Shown: one piece after another, positions 1 through 5,320 of the stretch
Layout: every line of letters starts with the position of its first letter
How positions within the stretch are numbered: the first letter of the stretch is position 1
From: Gallionellaceae bacterium
Lineage (GTDB): Bacteria > Pseudomonadota > Gammaproteobacteria > Burkholderiales > Gallionellaceae
Assembly: GCA_021731185.1 (NCBI GenBank)
Contig: JAKFXW010000240.1
Location: 1-5,733 of the forward strand
Length of the DNA stretch: 5,733 nucleotides
Direction: 5' to 3'
Position numbers and translations under genes: made by a program
Notes under the pieces: generated by a model
The model's database searches: none
Told to the model about the DNA's origin: nothing
What the model saw: the letters and a program-made list of their open reading frames with translations, nothing else

Positions 1-206
1 ATATATGTGTAGCACAAAAATCTCAAAAAAAATATTTCCATATCTTTTTTTAAAAATTTGATTTTGTCTATTTCCAGCCCAATTAAATAAAAATTATTCC
101 AAGCTTTTCTGCGCGCTTAATTTAATGTTGCATTTGTTTATATATTTTAGCCCATGCAATCCATTGCCCTTTGTTTTAATGGCCTGTTGTGGTTTAATCC
201 TGCCGT
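1..206. other. AT-rich leader upstream of nadK, no gene seen
   Basis: This stretch is much richer in A and T than the coding sequence after it, with long A and T runs around 26-56. No reading frame with recognisable similarity was found on either strand. It presumably carries the promoter of the nadK-recN unit. A TATATT at 141-146 could be a -10 box, but no convincing -35 box lies 16-18 bases upstream, so no promoter is called. There is also no clear Shine-Dalgarno sequence before the nadK ATG. The A-run/T-run pair around 26-53 could fold but has no GC-rich stem, so it is not called a terminator. Confidence 0.5.
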
Positions 207-1094
207 ATGAATATCCCCTTTAAAACCATAGCCCTGATTGGCAAATTCAGGAACCTGGAAATCACTGAGCCGCTGTTGCAGCTCGCGGACTTGCTGGCAA
301 ATAAAAATATTGACGTGCTGATCGATAAAGATACGGCGGAACACATCAAGCCCAACTCCCATAAAAAAATTGCGCTTGAACACATGCAAGGGCGCGTTGA
401 TTTAGCAATTGTGCTGGGCGGAGATGGCACGATGCTGAATGTCGCCCGCACACTGGGACCATTTGGTATTCCGCTAGTGGGGGTCAATCAAGGGCGAATG
501 GGCTTCCTTACCGACATTTCGCTGGATAACATGCTGCACACCATCACCTCAATTTTGAACGGTGAATTTATCAGTGAGCAACGTATGCTGCTTTCTGTCA
601 GTGTGCTACGCGACAAACAAGAGATATTTAAATCGCTGGCATTTAATGAAATTATTTTGCATCGCGGCGGAGCGAGTGGCATGATCGAATTTGAAGTTCG
701 CATCAATGGCGAGTACTTATACAATCAACGTGCTGATGGTCTCATTGTCGCCACTCCTACCGGCTCTACAGCTTATGCACTGTCTGCGGGTGGCCCGATA
801 CTACATCCCTCGCTGGACTTAATTGCACTCGTGCCAGTGTGTCCACATATACTCAGCAATCGCCCCATCGTACTGAACAGCAACTCTATAGTGGAATTTT
901 CATTGCGTCACGCCGCCCATGCGCCAGCCTCACACGTCAGATTGCGCGCTGACAGCCATAACCATTTTGATTTACAGGCACAAGATCATGTGGTCGTAAC
1001 ACGCCACCCTTCTACCGCTTGCCTACTGCACCCCGTAGGGTATAGCTATTTCAATACCCTGCGTGAAAAACTGTTGTGGAATAAAACAATCTGA
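207..1094 (+). CDS. nadK: NAD kinase
   Basis: NAD kinase phosphorylates NAD to NADP using ATP or polyphosphate in the cytoplasm. The 295-residue product has the usual bacterial length. The nucleotide-binding GGDGT motif is at residues 71-75 with the catalytic Asp at 73. The conserved Asn-Glu pair is at 147-148 (FNEIILHRG). The second diagnostic block, DGLIVATPTGSTAYALSAGG, spans about 177-196 and is followed by the P-I-L-H-P segment and SNRPIV. The N-terminus (PFKTIALIGKF) matches the family's usual first beta strand, so the ATG at 207 is preferred despite the lack of a clear ribosome-binding site. The stop codon overlaps the recN start by one base (TGATG), so the two genes are probably cotranscribed and translationally coupled. 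The order nadK-recN-bamE is common in proteobacteria. No defect is visible. Confidence 0.97.
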   Translation: MNIPFKTIALIGKFRNLEITEPLLQLADLLANKNIDVLIDKDTAEHIKPNSHKKIALEHMQGRVDLAIVLGGDGTMLNVARTLGPFGIPLVGVNQGRMGFLTDISLDNMLHTITSILNGEFISEQRMLLSVSVLRDKQEIFKSLAFNEIILHRGGASGMIEFEVRINGEYLYNQRADGLIVATPTGSTAYALSAGGPILHPSLDLIALVPVCPHILSNRPIVLNSNSIVEFSLRHAAHAPASHVRLRADSHNHFDLQAQDHVVVTRHPSTACLLHPVGYSYFNTLREKLLWNKTI

Positions 1095-2755
1095 TGCTGA
1101 AATTTCTAAGCATCCGCAACTTTGCCATCGTTGAGTTGATTGAACTGGAATTCAATGCTGGCTTCACTGCGCTGACCGGAGAAACAGGCGCGGGCAAATC
1201 CATATTGATCGATGCACTCTCGCTGGCACTGGGCGAACGCAGCGATGCAACCATGGTAAGAACCAATTGTGAGCGTGCCGAAATCACTGCCGAATTTAAT
1301 ACCCGCCTCTTACCCTCATTGCAGGATTGGCTAATCGAGCAGGATTTGCAAGGGGATCCCAATATCTGTCTGCTACGTCGCGTAATAGACAGCAATGGAC
1401 GTTCACGCGGCTTTATTAATGGCAGCAGCGTTACTCTGCAACAAATGCGTGAGGTGGGAGAGCAATTAATAGATATACACGGCCAACACGCTCATCAATC
1501 CTTATTGCGTCCCAACACGCAGCGCGATCTGGTGGATGGTTATGCCGGATTACAAACCAAAGCCTCAACCGTGGCACAGCACTATCGTGAATGGCAATCC
1601 ATCATGCGCCACCGCGTGCAGTTGGAACAAAACAAAGAAGCGGTCGCCGCTGAGCGCGAACTCCTCCAATTTCAATGCCGCGAATTAGCCGCGCTCAACT
1701 TTGACGCGGCAACTTGGGTTGAACTGCAGGCCGATCATTCCCGCCTGTCACATGCTGCCAGCTTGTTGGAAACAGCACAATTGGGCGTAGAAATATTGAC
1801 TGATGCGGACACAGCCTGCCTCACCCAATTAAATATATTGACCTCCCGCATACGCGCTGGACTGGAATTTGATGCCTCACTCAAAGACACATTAAGCCTT
1901 TTAGAAAGCGCGCAAAACGAATTACAAGAAGCCGTCTATGCTCTGCGTCACTACCAGCAAAGCATAGATATCGATCCACAAAAATCACAAGAACAGGAAC
2001 TCATCATTGCTACGGTGATTGGTGCTGCGCGCAAATATCGCGTCACACCCGAACAATTACCCGAAGTGTTGCAACGCTGCGCCACACGACTTAATGAATT
2101 GAAAACTTATTCTGACCTGGATACGCTGGCGCAGCAGGAGAATGTCGCCAAAACCAAGTTTGTCGAAATAGCTCAGGAATTAAGTGTTGCGCGCAAAAAA
2201 GCCGCCGCCAAACTATCCAAGGAAATTTCTGCCTCCATGCAAAATTTAGCCATGCAAGGCGGCCAATTTCAGGTTGCGCTGCACGCTCTACCAGAGGGCA
2301 GTATGGTTGGCCTTGAAGCAATCGAATTCCAAGTTTCAACGAACCCCGGCGCACCTCTGCGCGCACTAGCCAAAGTCGCCTCTGGTGGAGAGCTAGCGCG
2401 CATTAGCCTAGCCATTCAAGTCGCCACCAGCCAAGCAGCAACTGTTCCCACACTAATCTTTGATGAAGTAGATAGCGGCATAGGTGGGCGCGTCGCCGAA
2501 ATCGTCGGGCAGTTGCTCAAGCGTCTAGGGCAAGATCATCAAGTCATGTGTGTGACGCATCTGCCACAAGTAGCCGCCACGGCTGACACTCAACTGCAAG
2601 TATTCAAATCAACACAAAATGGCGCAACCCTAAGCTCGATTAGCGTACTCAAGCCAGAAGAACGCATTGAAGAAATTGCGCGTATGCTGGGTGGCATTAA
2701 AATAACCGATGCTTCACGCAAACATGCGGCTGAAATGCTGGGACAGTCGAATTAA
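1094..2755 (+). CDS. recN: DNA repair protein RecN
   Basis: RecN is an SMC-like ATPase acting with RecA in double-strand break repair. The 553-residue product is full length for the family. Residues 1-50 form the N-terminal ATPase half: LSIRNFAIVE at 5-14 and Walker A GETGAGKS at 29-36. The ISIHGQHAHQ-type segment characteristic of RecN appears as IDIHGQHAHQSLL. The middle is a helical coiled-coil region rich in Gln, Glu, Ala and Leu. The C-terminal half has the ABC signature SGGE at 430-433, with LARISLAIQV after it, Walker B LIFDEVDSGIGG with Asp457/Glu458, and the switch CVTHLPQVAA. The start codon overlaps the nadK stop, and the usual RecN opening MLKFLSIRNFAIV supports it. Only a weak upstream ribosome-binding site is seen, consistent with coupling. 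No SOS box can be examined because there is no intergenic space. RecN is often LexA-regulated from its own promoter in other bacteria, which is not evident here. Confidence 0.98.
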   Translation: MLKFLSIRNFAIVELIELEFNAGFTALTGETGAGKSILIDALSLALGERSDATMVRTNCERAEITAEFNTRLLPSLQDWLIEQDLQGDPNICLLRRVIDSNGRSRGFINGSSVTLQQMREVGEQLIDIHGQHAHQSLLRPNTQRDLVDGYAGLQTKASTVAQHYREWQSIMRHRVQLEQNKEAVAAERELLQFQCRELAALNFDAATWVELQADHSRLSHAASLLETAQLGVEILTDADTACLTQLNILTSRIRAGLEFDASLKDTLSLLESAQNELQEAVYALRHYQQSIDIDPQKSQEQELIIATVIGAARKYRVTPEQLPEVLQRCATRLNELKTYSDLDTLAQQENVAKTKFVEIAQELSVARKKAAAKLSKEISASMQNLAMQGGQFQVALHALPEGSMVGLEAIEFQVSTNPGAPLRALAKVASGGELARISLAIQVATSQAATVPTLIFDEVDSGIGGRVAEIVGQLLKRLGQDHQVMCVTHLPQVAATADTQLQVFKSTQNGATLSSISVLKPEERIEEIARMLGGIKITDASRKHAAEMLGQSN

Positions 2756-2794
2756 ATACACACCACCGCAACACAGCCCCGCCCCTGTTGATGT

Positions 2795-2926
2795 ATTATT
2801 CCAATTTCTGATAAACAGGAGCACAAGGCGGCAAGGATGAGGCGACGAAGACAGTACATTTGAGTACGACTAGGAGCCGAAAACGAAGCCAACACAGTGA
2901 TCGTTTTTATCAGGAATTGGAATTAT
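2795..2926. repeat. palindromic element between recN and bamE (element 1)
   Basis: About 130 bases are bounded by inverted arms. The left arm at 2798-2815 reads ATTCCAATTTCTGATAAA. The right arm at 2906-2923 is its reverse complement with one mismatch. Partial matching continues outward by a few bases. The interior is G- and A-rich on the plus strand and contains the short GTAC-ATTTGA-GTAC near-palindrome at about 2855-2868. It has no reading frame of note. Termini plus a short non-coding body resemble a miniature inverted-repeat element or a large extragenic palindrome. The outer arms resemble those of the element at 4208-4363. It fills nearly all of the recN-bamE gap and could fold in the transcript, affecting read-through from recN. 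No target-site duplication was recognised with confidence. Confidence 0.7.
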
Positions 2927-2967
2927 TCTGCCCGTAGCATCCCAACCGTTATCAACCAAAATTTTCT

Positions 2968-3360
2968 ATGTATATAAAATTAATCATTGTTGCGCTGCTA
3001 CTGAGTGCATGCGGCAATACCTTCACCCCTAAGCTGCCATCCTTCACGCCGCACAAAATGGACATACGCCAAGGGAATTTAATCACCCCCGCCATGCGCG
3101 AAAAACTCAAGCTGGGCATGTCTCGCGCGCAAGTTCGCAGCATTCTTGGCACACCGCTTATCAACGATGCAATGCACCAAGCGCGCTGGGACTATATATA
3201 TCGCCTTGAAAAAAATTATAAACTTGTTGAAAAACAACACATGATCCTATTTTTTGATAACGATCATCTCAAGCGCATCGATGACAGCGGGCTACCGCCG
3301 CTTGCATCTGCACCTGATGTGCCGTCTATCCAACAAAACGAGAGCATCCGTAATGAATAA
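2968..3360 (+). CDS. bamE: outer membrane protein assembly factor BamE (OmlA/SmpA lipoprotein)
   Basis: BamE is the small lipoprotein of the BAM complex, which folds beta-barrel proteins into the outer membrane from the periplasmic face. The 130-residue product begins with a short lipoprotein signal: Lys4, a hydrophobic stretch at 5-12 and the lipobox L12-S13-A14-C15, with Cys15 as the expected lipidation site. The SmpA/OmlA domain follows, with the family hallmarks DIRQGNLITPAM (about 32-43), LKLGMSRAQVRSILGTP (about 48-64) and the RWDYIY segment (about 73-78). The tail after about residue 110 is Pro/Ser-rich and less conserved. The ATG is chosen because it places the lipobox at the normal distance; no strong ribosome-binding site precedes it. 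The gene overlaps dapB by eight bases, so the two are probably translated together. Many betaproteobacteria have fur divergently upstream of bamE; here recN and the palindromic element occupy that place. Confidence 0.94.
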   Translation: MYIKLIIVALLLSACGNTFTPKLPSFTPHKMDIRQGNLITPAMREKLKLGMSRAQVRSILGTPLINDAMHQARWDYIYRLEKNYKLVEKQHMILFFDNDHLKRIDDSGLPPLASAPDVPSIQQNESIRNE

Positions 3361-4159
3361 AATAAAAATTGTAGTCGCAGGTTGCAGTGGGCGCATCGGG
3401 CGCATTCTGCTGGAAAATGTGCAGAAATCAGATGACCTGATATTGCATGGCGCGTTAGATCACACAGGCAGCAAACTGATGGGTCGAGATGCTGGCGAAA
3501 TAATAGGTGCTCCGTGCGGCGTGAAAGTCACAACAGACATCGCATCTGCACTGCAAGATGCCGATGTGTTAATAGACTTTACTCGCCCCGAGGGTACCTT
3601 ACATCACCTGAGCTTCTGCCAAAAACTGGGAATTAAGATGGTGATCGGCACCACAGGGTTTAATGCCGAGCAAAAAGAACAATTACGCACTGCCTCCAAA
3701 AATATTGGCATGGTGTTTTCTCCCAACATGAGCGTAGGCGTTAATCTAACTTTCAAGCTACTCGAAGTAGCCGCCGGAATTCTCAATCAAGGGTATGACA
3801 TAGAAATCATAGAAGCACACCATCGGCACAAAGTGGATGCGCCATCTGGCACAGCTCTCGGCATGGGTGAGGTCATTGCCAAAACACTAGGCCGCAATCT
3901 GGATGAATGCGCGGTGTATGGTCGTTCTGGGGTGACAGGCGAGCGCGATCCCTCAACCATAGGCTTTGCCACCATACGCGGCGGCGATATTGTGGGCGAC
4001 CACACGGTTTTATTTGCTGGCACGGGCGAGCGCATCGAAATTTCCCACAAGGCCAGCAGCCGCATCCCCTTTGCGTTGGGTGCCTTACGCGCCGCGCGTT
4101 TCCTGCAAACACACCCGGCGGGTATGTATGATATGCAGGATGTGCTGAGACTAAAATAA
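3353..4159 (+). CDS. dapB: 4-hydroxy-tetrahydrodipicolinate reductase
   Basis: DapB reduces 4-hydroxy-tetrahydrodipicolinate with NAD(P)H in the diaminopimelate/lysine pathway, feeding peptidoglycan and protein synthesis in the cytoplasm. From the ATG at 3353 the product is 268 residues, the normal length. The N-terminal Rossmann fold has IKIVVAGCSGRIGR at 4-17, and the DVLIDFTRPEGT segment lies at 71-82. The GTTGF motif is at 99-103. The catalytic and substrate-binding block EAHHRHKVDAPSGTA runs from 154 to 168; His156 and Lys160 correspond to the catalytic His159 and Lys163 of the E. coli enzyme. The C-terminal GERIEISHKASSR completes the domain. The frame is open further upstream to 3254, but the extension lies inside bamE and adds non-homologous sequence, so it is rejected. 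The start overlaps the bamE stop as ATGAATAA. The gene ends just before a large palindrome that may end the transcript. Confidence 0.98.
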   Translation: MNKIKIVVAGCSGRIGRILLENVQKSDDLILHGALDHTGSKLMGRDAGEIIGAPCGVKVTTDIASALQDADVLIDFTRPEGTLHHLSFCQKLGIKMVIGTTGFNAEQKEQLRTASKNIGMVFSPNMSVGVNLTFKLLEVAAGILNQGYDIEIIEAHHRHKVDAPSGTALGMGEVIAKTLGRNLDECAVYGRSGVTGERDPSTIGFATIRGGDIVGDHTVLFAGTGERIEISHKASSRIPFALGALRAARFLQTHPAGMYDMQDVLRLK

Positions 4160-4207
4160 ACTGCATTCATCCGCACTGCAACCAACCCCCAACTCGATTA
4201 CCACCCC

Positions 4208-4363
4208 TTATTCCATTTCTCATTAGAAACAACATGTGTGTAGGAGCGGCTGTGTCAACTCCGTCCAGCCTCTGGCTGGTAACGGATTGCCTGACTTTGT
4301 TAAAAGCCGCTCCTACACCCGATAAATACATTTAATGTTGTTTTTATCTGGAAATGGAATTAT
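4208..4363. repeat. nested palindromic element downstream of dapB (element 2)
   Basis: Three inverted repeats sit inside one another. The outer arms are 4208-4235 and 4335-4363: ten identical bases (ATTCCATTTC), a diverged middle and eight identical bases (AACAACAT). The middle pair is a perfect 14-base inverted repeat, GTGTAGGAGCGGCT at 4238-4251 against 4305-4318. The inner pair is a six-base stem with three-base loop, CCAGCC at 4265-4270 and GGCTGG at 4274-4279. The GTAGGAGCGGCT arm resembles the REP-type palindromes known from Pseudomonas and other proteobacteria. The right outer arm is close to that of element 1 (both contain GTTTTTATC, then GGAA and TGGAATTAT). The folded RNA could terminate dapB transcription, although no T-run follows. 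The right edge abuts the truncated ispD copy. Confidence 0.75.
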
Positions 4364-4533
4364 CCGGCGCAAGCACGACAAAAACGAGGCTGATTTGCGG
4401 GTTGGCGCACCGTGTCGCCAGCGCGTGATAAATCATCGGTTTGCCCGCCAAGGGTTATATATTGCATGGACAGTGCGTTGCCCATGCGTGAGCCAAAACC
4501 TGCGGCGGGAACGAGTGCGTAGAATTCAGACAT
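4363..4533 (-). pseudogene. ispD: truncated, frameshifted 5' fragment of ispD
   Basis: IspD is 2-C-methyl-D-erythritol 4-phosphate cytidylyltransferase of the non-mevalonate isoprenoid pathway, normally about 230 residues. Reading the minus strand from the ATG at 4533 gives MSEFYALVPAAGFGSRMG, the IspD start with its nucleotide-binding PAAGxGxRMG loop, then LSMQYITL where the family has LPKQYLPL. Just after this, one extra G (in CTTGGCGGGC) shifts the frame. With it removed the match resumes as AGKPMIYHALATRCANPQ and then ISLVFVVLAPD. Similarity stops at the outer arm of the palindromic element, and both frames reach stop codons at 4344-4362. Thus only about 55 residues survive, the catalytic Lys of PKQY is replaced by Met, and the frame is broken. 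It cannot be functional. A complete ispD presumably exists elsewhere in the genome, since this pathway is essential in such bacteria. Confidence 0.87.
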
Positions 4534-4590
4534 AGCCGAATTGTAATGAAAAATGCTGGTGCGATGAAGCGACTGATATGACGACTAGTT

Positions 4591-4677
4591 GTTCCGTAGG
4601 TTGCGCTGAGGCATGAAGTTCCGTAGGTTGTGCTGAGGTATTCCCCCCAGCCACACTACCTCGGCACAGCACAACCC
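4591..4677. repeat. short repeat family: two direct copies and one inverted copy
   Basis: Two neighbouring units begin GTTCCGTAGGTTG and continue CGCTGAGG or TGCTGAGG, starting at 4591 and 4618, giving a 27-base period. A third copy lies in the opposite direction at 4657-4676 (reverse complement begins GGTTGTGCTG, then a five-base difference, then GAGGTA). Units 2 and 3 can pair as a stem with a bulge around a loop at 4641-4656. On the minus strand this hairpin starts about 20 bases after the stop of the DUF1566 gene and could act as its terminator, though no T-run follows. GTAGGTTG-type units resemble dispersed intergenic repeats seen in many proteobacteria. The rest of the ispD-fragment to DUF1566 gap shows nothing else. 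Confidence 0.65.
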
Positions 4678-4697
4678 AAAACAGCAAAAGAGTCAAA

Positions 4698-5225
4698 TCA
4701 CGGTACGCTACGCACGAGCCTGACCGCGAAGTTACTGGATTTAACGCTGGTTGCAAAGTCGGCATTGGTGAAGCCGTCGCCGAAATAGACGCGCCAAGCG
4801 AAGGTCAGATTGGGCTTATAAGTAGTCGCACTCCAATAGAGGCTGTCGGCAGGGGTGCCGGGGAAAAACGTCAGATCGATCACGGGATTGGTGACAATGC
4901 TGAGATCAACCAGCGATTCCAGTTCGTTTTTGTTAGGCAGACGCCAGTCACTGTAGCCTTTGTAAGGGATGGCGTTGGCGGTGACGGCTGCGGTTAAAGC
5001 GGCAGACCATGTCATGAGCGTTGCCGTACCAGTGGCACAAGCAGCACCGCTCTGGCCTTGCGAGCATTGATCCCACATCAGGCCGGTGACGGTGTCGGTG
5101 ACGGTGCCGTCGGCATTAACCATGAAGGCGGCTTGCGCCACCGGCGGCAGAGCCAGCAATAATAACAACAGTGCCTGCGCTGTCTCTTTGATGAGCCGAG
5201 TGATGCATTGTGTCGTGGTGTTCAT
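4698..5225 (-). CDS. secreted DUF1566 (Lcl_C) domain protein, probable DGR target
   Basis: The 175-residue product starts with a Sec signal peptide: Arg10 and Lys13, a Leu-rich core at 18-26 and a likely cleavage after AQA at 30-32. The mature part is a single DUF1566/Lcl_C domain (C-type-lectin-like in outline). It carries the early GLMWDQC segment (48-54), YSDWRLPNKNELESLV with W94, VIDLTFFP and LYWSATTY, then FAWRVYFGDG and a terminal VRLVR. Its ligand is unknown. Binding or surface/periplasmic recognition is inferred from the fold. The start is well supported: GGAGG at 5232-5236 lies six bases before the ATG, a far stronger site than any of the housekeeping genes have. The gene follows another DUF1566 gene on the same strand and probably shares its transcript. 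Residues 135 to about 173 show codon changes confined to first and second positions relative to that neighbour, as described for the variable region. A weak TTCAAC/TATTAA promoter-like pair lies at about 5241-5269 but is not called. Confidence 0.87.
   Translation of the reverse strand: MNTTTQCITRLIKETAQALLLLLLALPPVAQAAFMVNADGTVTDTVTGLMWDQCSQGQSGAACATGTATLMTWSAALTAAVTANAIPYKGYSDWRLPNKNELESLVDLSIVTNPVIDLTFFPGTPADSLYWSATTYKPNLTFAWRVYFGDGFTNADFATSVKSSNFAVRLVRSVP
4706..4823 (-). other. proposed DGR variable region, downstream DUF1566 gene
   Basis: This is the 3' end of the complete DUF1566 gene, from the ACT codon of residue 135 to the AGC codon near the stop. Aligned with 5319-5424, the first 23 codons have identical third bases while 13 codons differ at first and/or second bases (20 substitutions, for example AAG/GCG, AAT/TTT, GAC/TTC). 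Framework codons for A-W, V-Y-F and G are unchanged. A four-codon length difference follows, then a conserved GC-rich end, AGGCTCGTGCRTAGCG, which would be the initiation-of-mutagenic-homology-like segment. This pattern matches replacement from a shared template rich in AAC, AAT and AAG codons with mutation at adenines. No template was seen, so the DGR call is inference from the two copies. Confidence 0.75.
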
Positions 5226-5320
5226 GGTGTGCCTCCGTTTAATAAATAAAATGCGGGTACTGTTGAAAAAATATTGTGGCTAATGATGAATTGTGTCGTG
5301 GTGTTCATGATGCGCCTCCG
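5201..5320 (-). repeat. duplicated ribosome-binding site and start-codon segment
   Basis: A 37-base segment occurs at 5201-5237 and again at 5284-5320 with three mismatches. On the minus strand each copy reads from CGGAGGC through the ATG to codons for M-N-T-T-T-Q. The copy at 5201-5237 starts the complete DUF1566 gene. The other copy sits across the 3' end of the upstream DUF1566 gene, so its GGAGG encodes part of that protein's terminal SGGAS. The spacing from GGAGG to ATG is six bases in both. Confidence 0.88.
5222..5308 (-). CDS. 28-residue vestigial leader frame between DUF1566 genes
   Basis: The frame starts at the ATG of the upstream copy of the duplicated start segment. It begins M-N-T-T-T-Q-F-I, like the signal peptide of the next gene, then continues into unrelated residues (HNIFSTVPAFYLLNGGTP) and stops. 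Its start overlaps the preceding gene's stop (TCATGA) and its stop overlaps the following start (CCATGA), so ribosomes could pass through all three frames. It has a good GGAGG site. No hydrophobic core or known domain is present. The likeliest explanation is the remnant of a further target-gene copy whose body was deleted, or the seam of a duplication. Whether it is translated for a purpose, for example coupling, is unknown. Confidence 0.35.
   Translation of the reverse strand: MNTTTQFIISHNIFSTVPAFYLLNGGTP

Noticed and set aside
26..56. A-run and T-run as a terminator of an upstream gene
   Set aside because: The pairing would be almost wholly A-T with no GC-rich stem, so it is not a convincing intrinsic terminator.
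94..113. ATTATTCCAAGCTTTTCTG resembling the element arm at 2795
   Set aside because: Only the first ten bases match well, there is no inverted partner nearby, and the region is AT-rich enough for a chance match.
3254..3352. Longer start for dapB, 33 codons upstream
   Set aside because: The extension lies within bamE in another frame and has no similarity to DapB. The ATG at 3353 gives the normal Rossmann start MNKIKIVVAG.
3787..4185. 132-residue minus-strand frame and other long frames opposite dapB
   Set aside because: They are shadows of the dapB coding frame, with no domain or initiation signal.
4335..4535. 66-residue plus-strand reading frame
   Set aside because: It is antisense to the ispD fragment, whose protein similarity is clear on the minus strand.
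4591..4677. CRISPR array
   Set aside because: Only two abutting direct units without spacers, plus an inverted one; this is not a repeat-spacer pattern.
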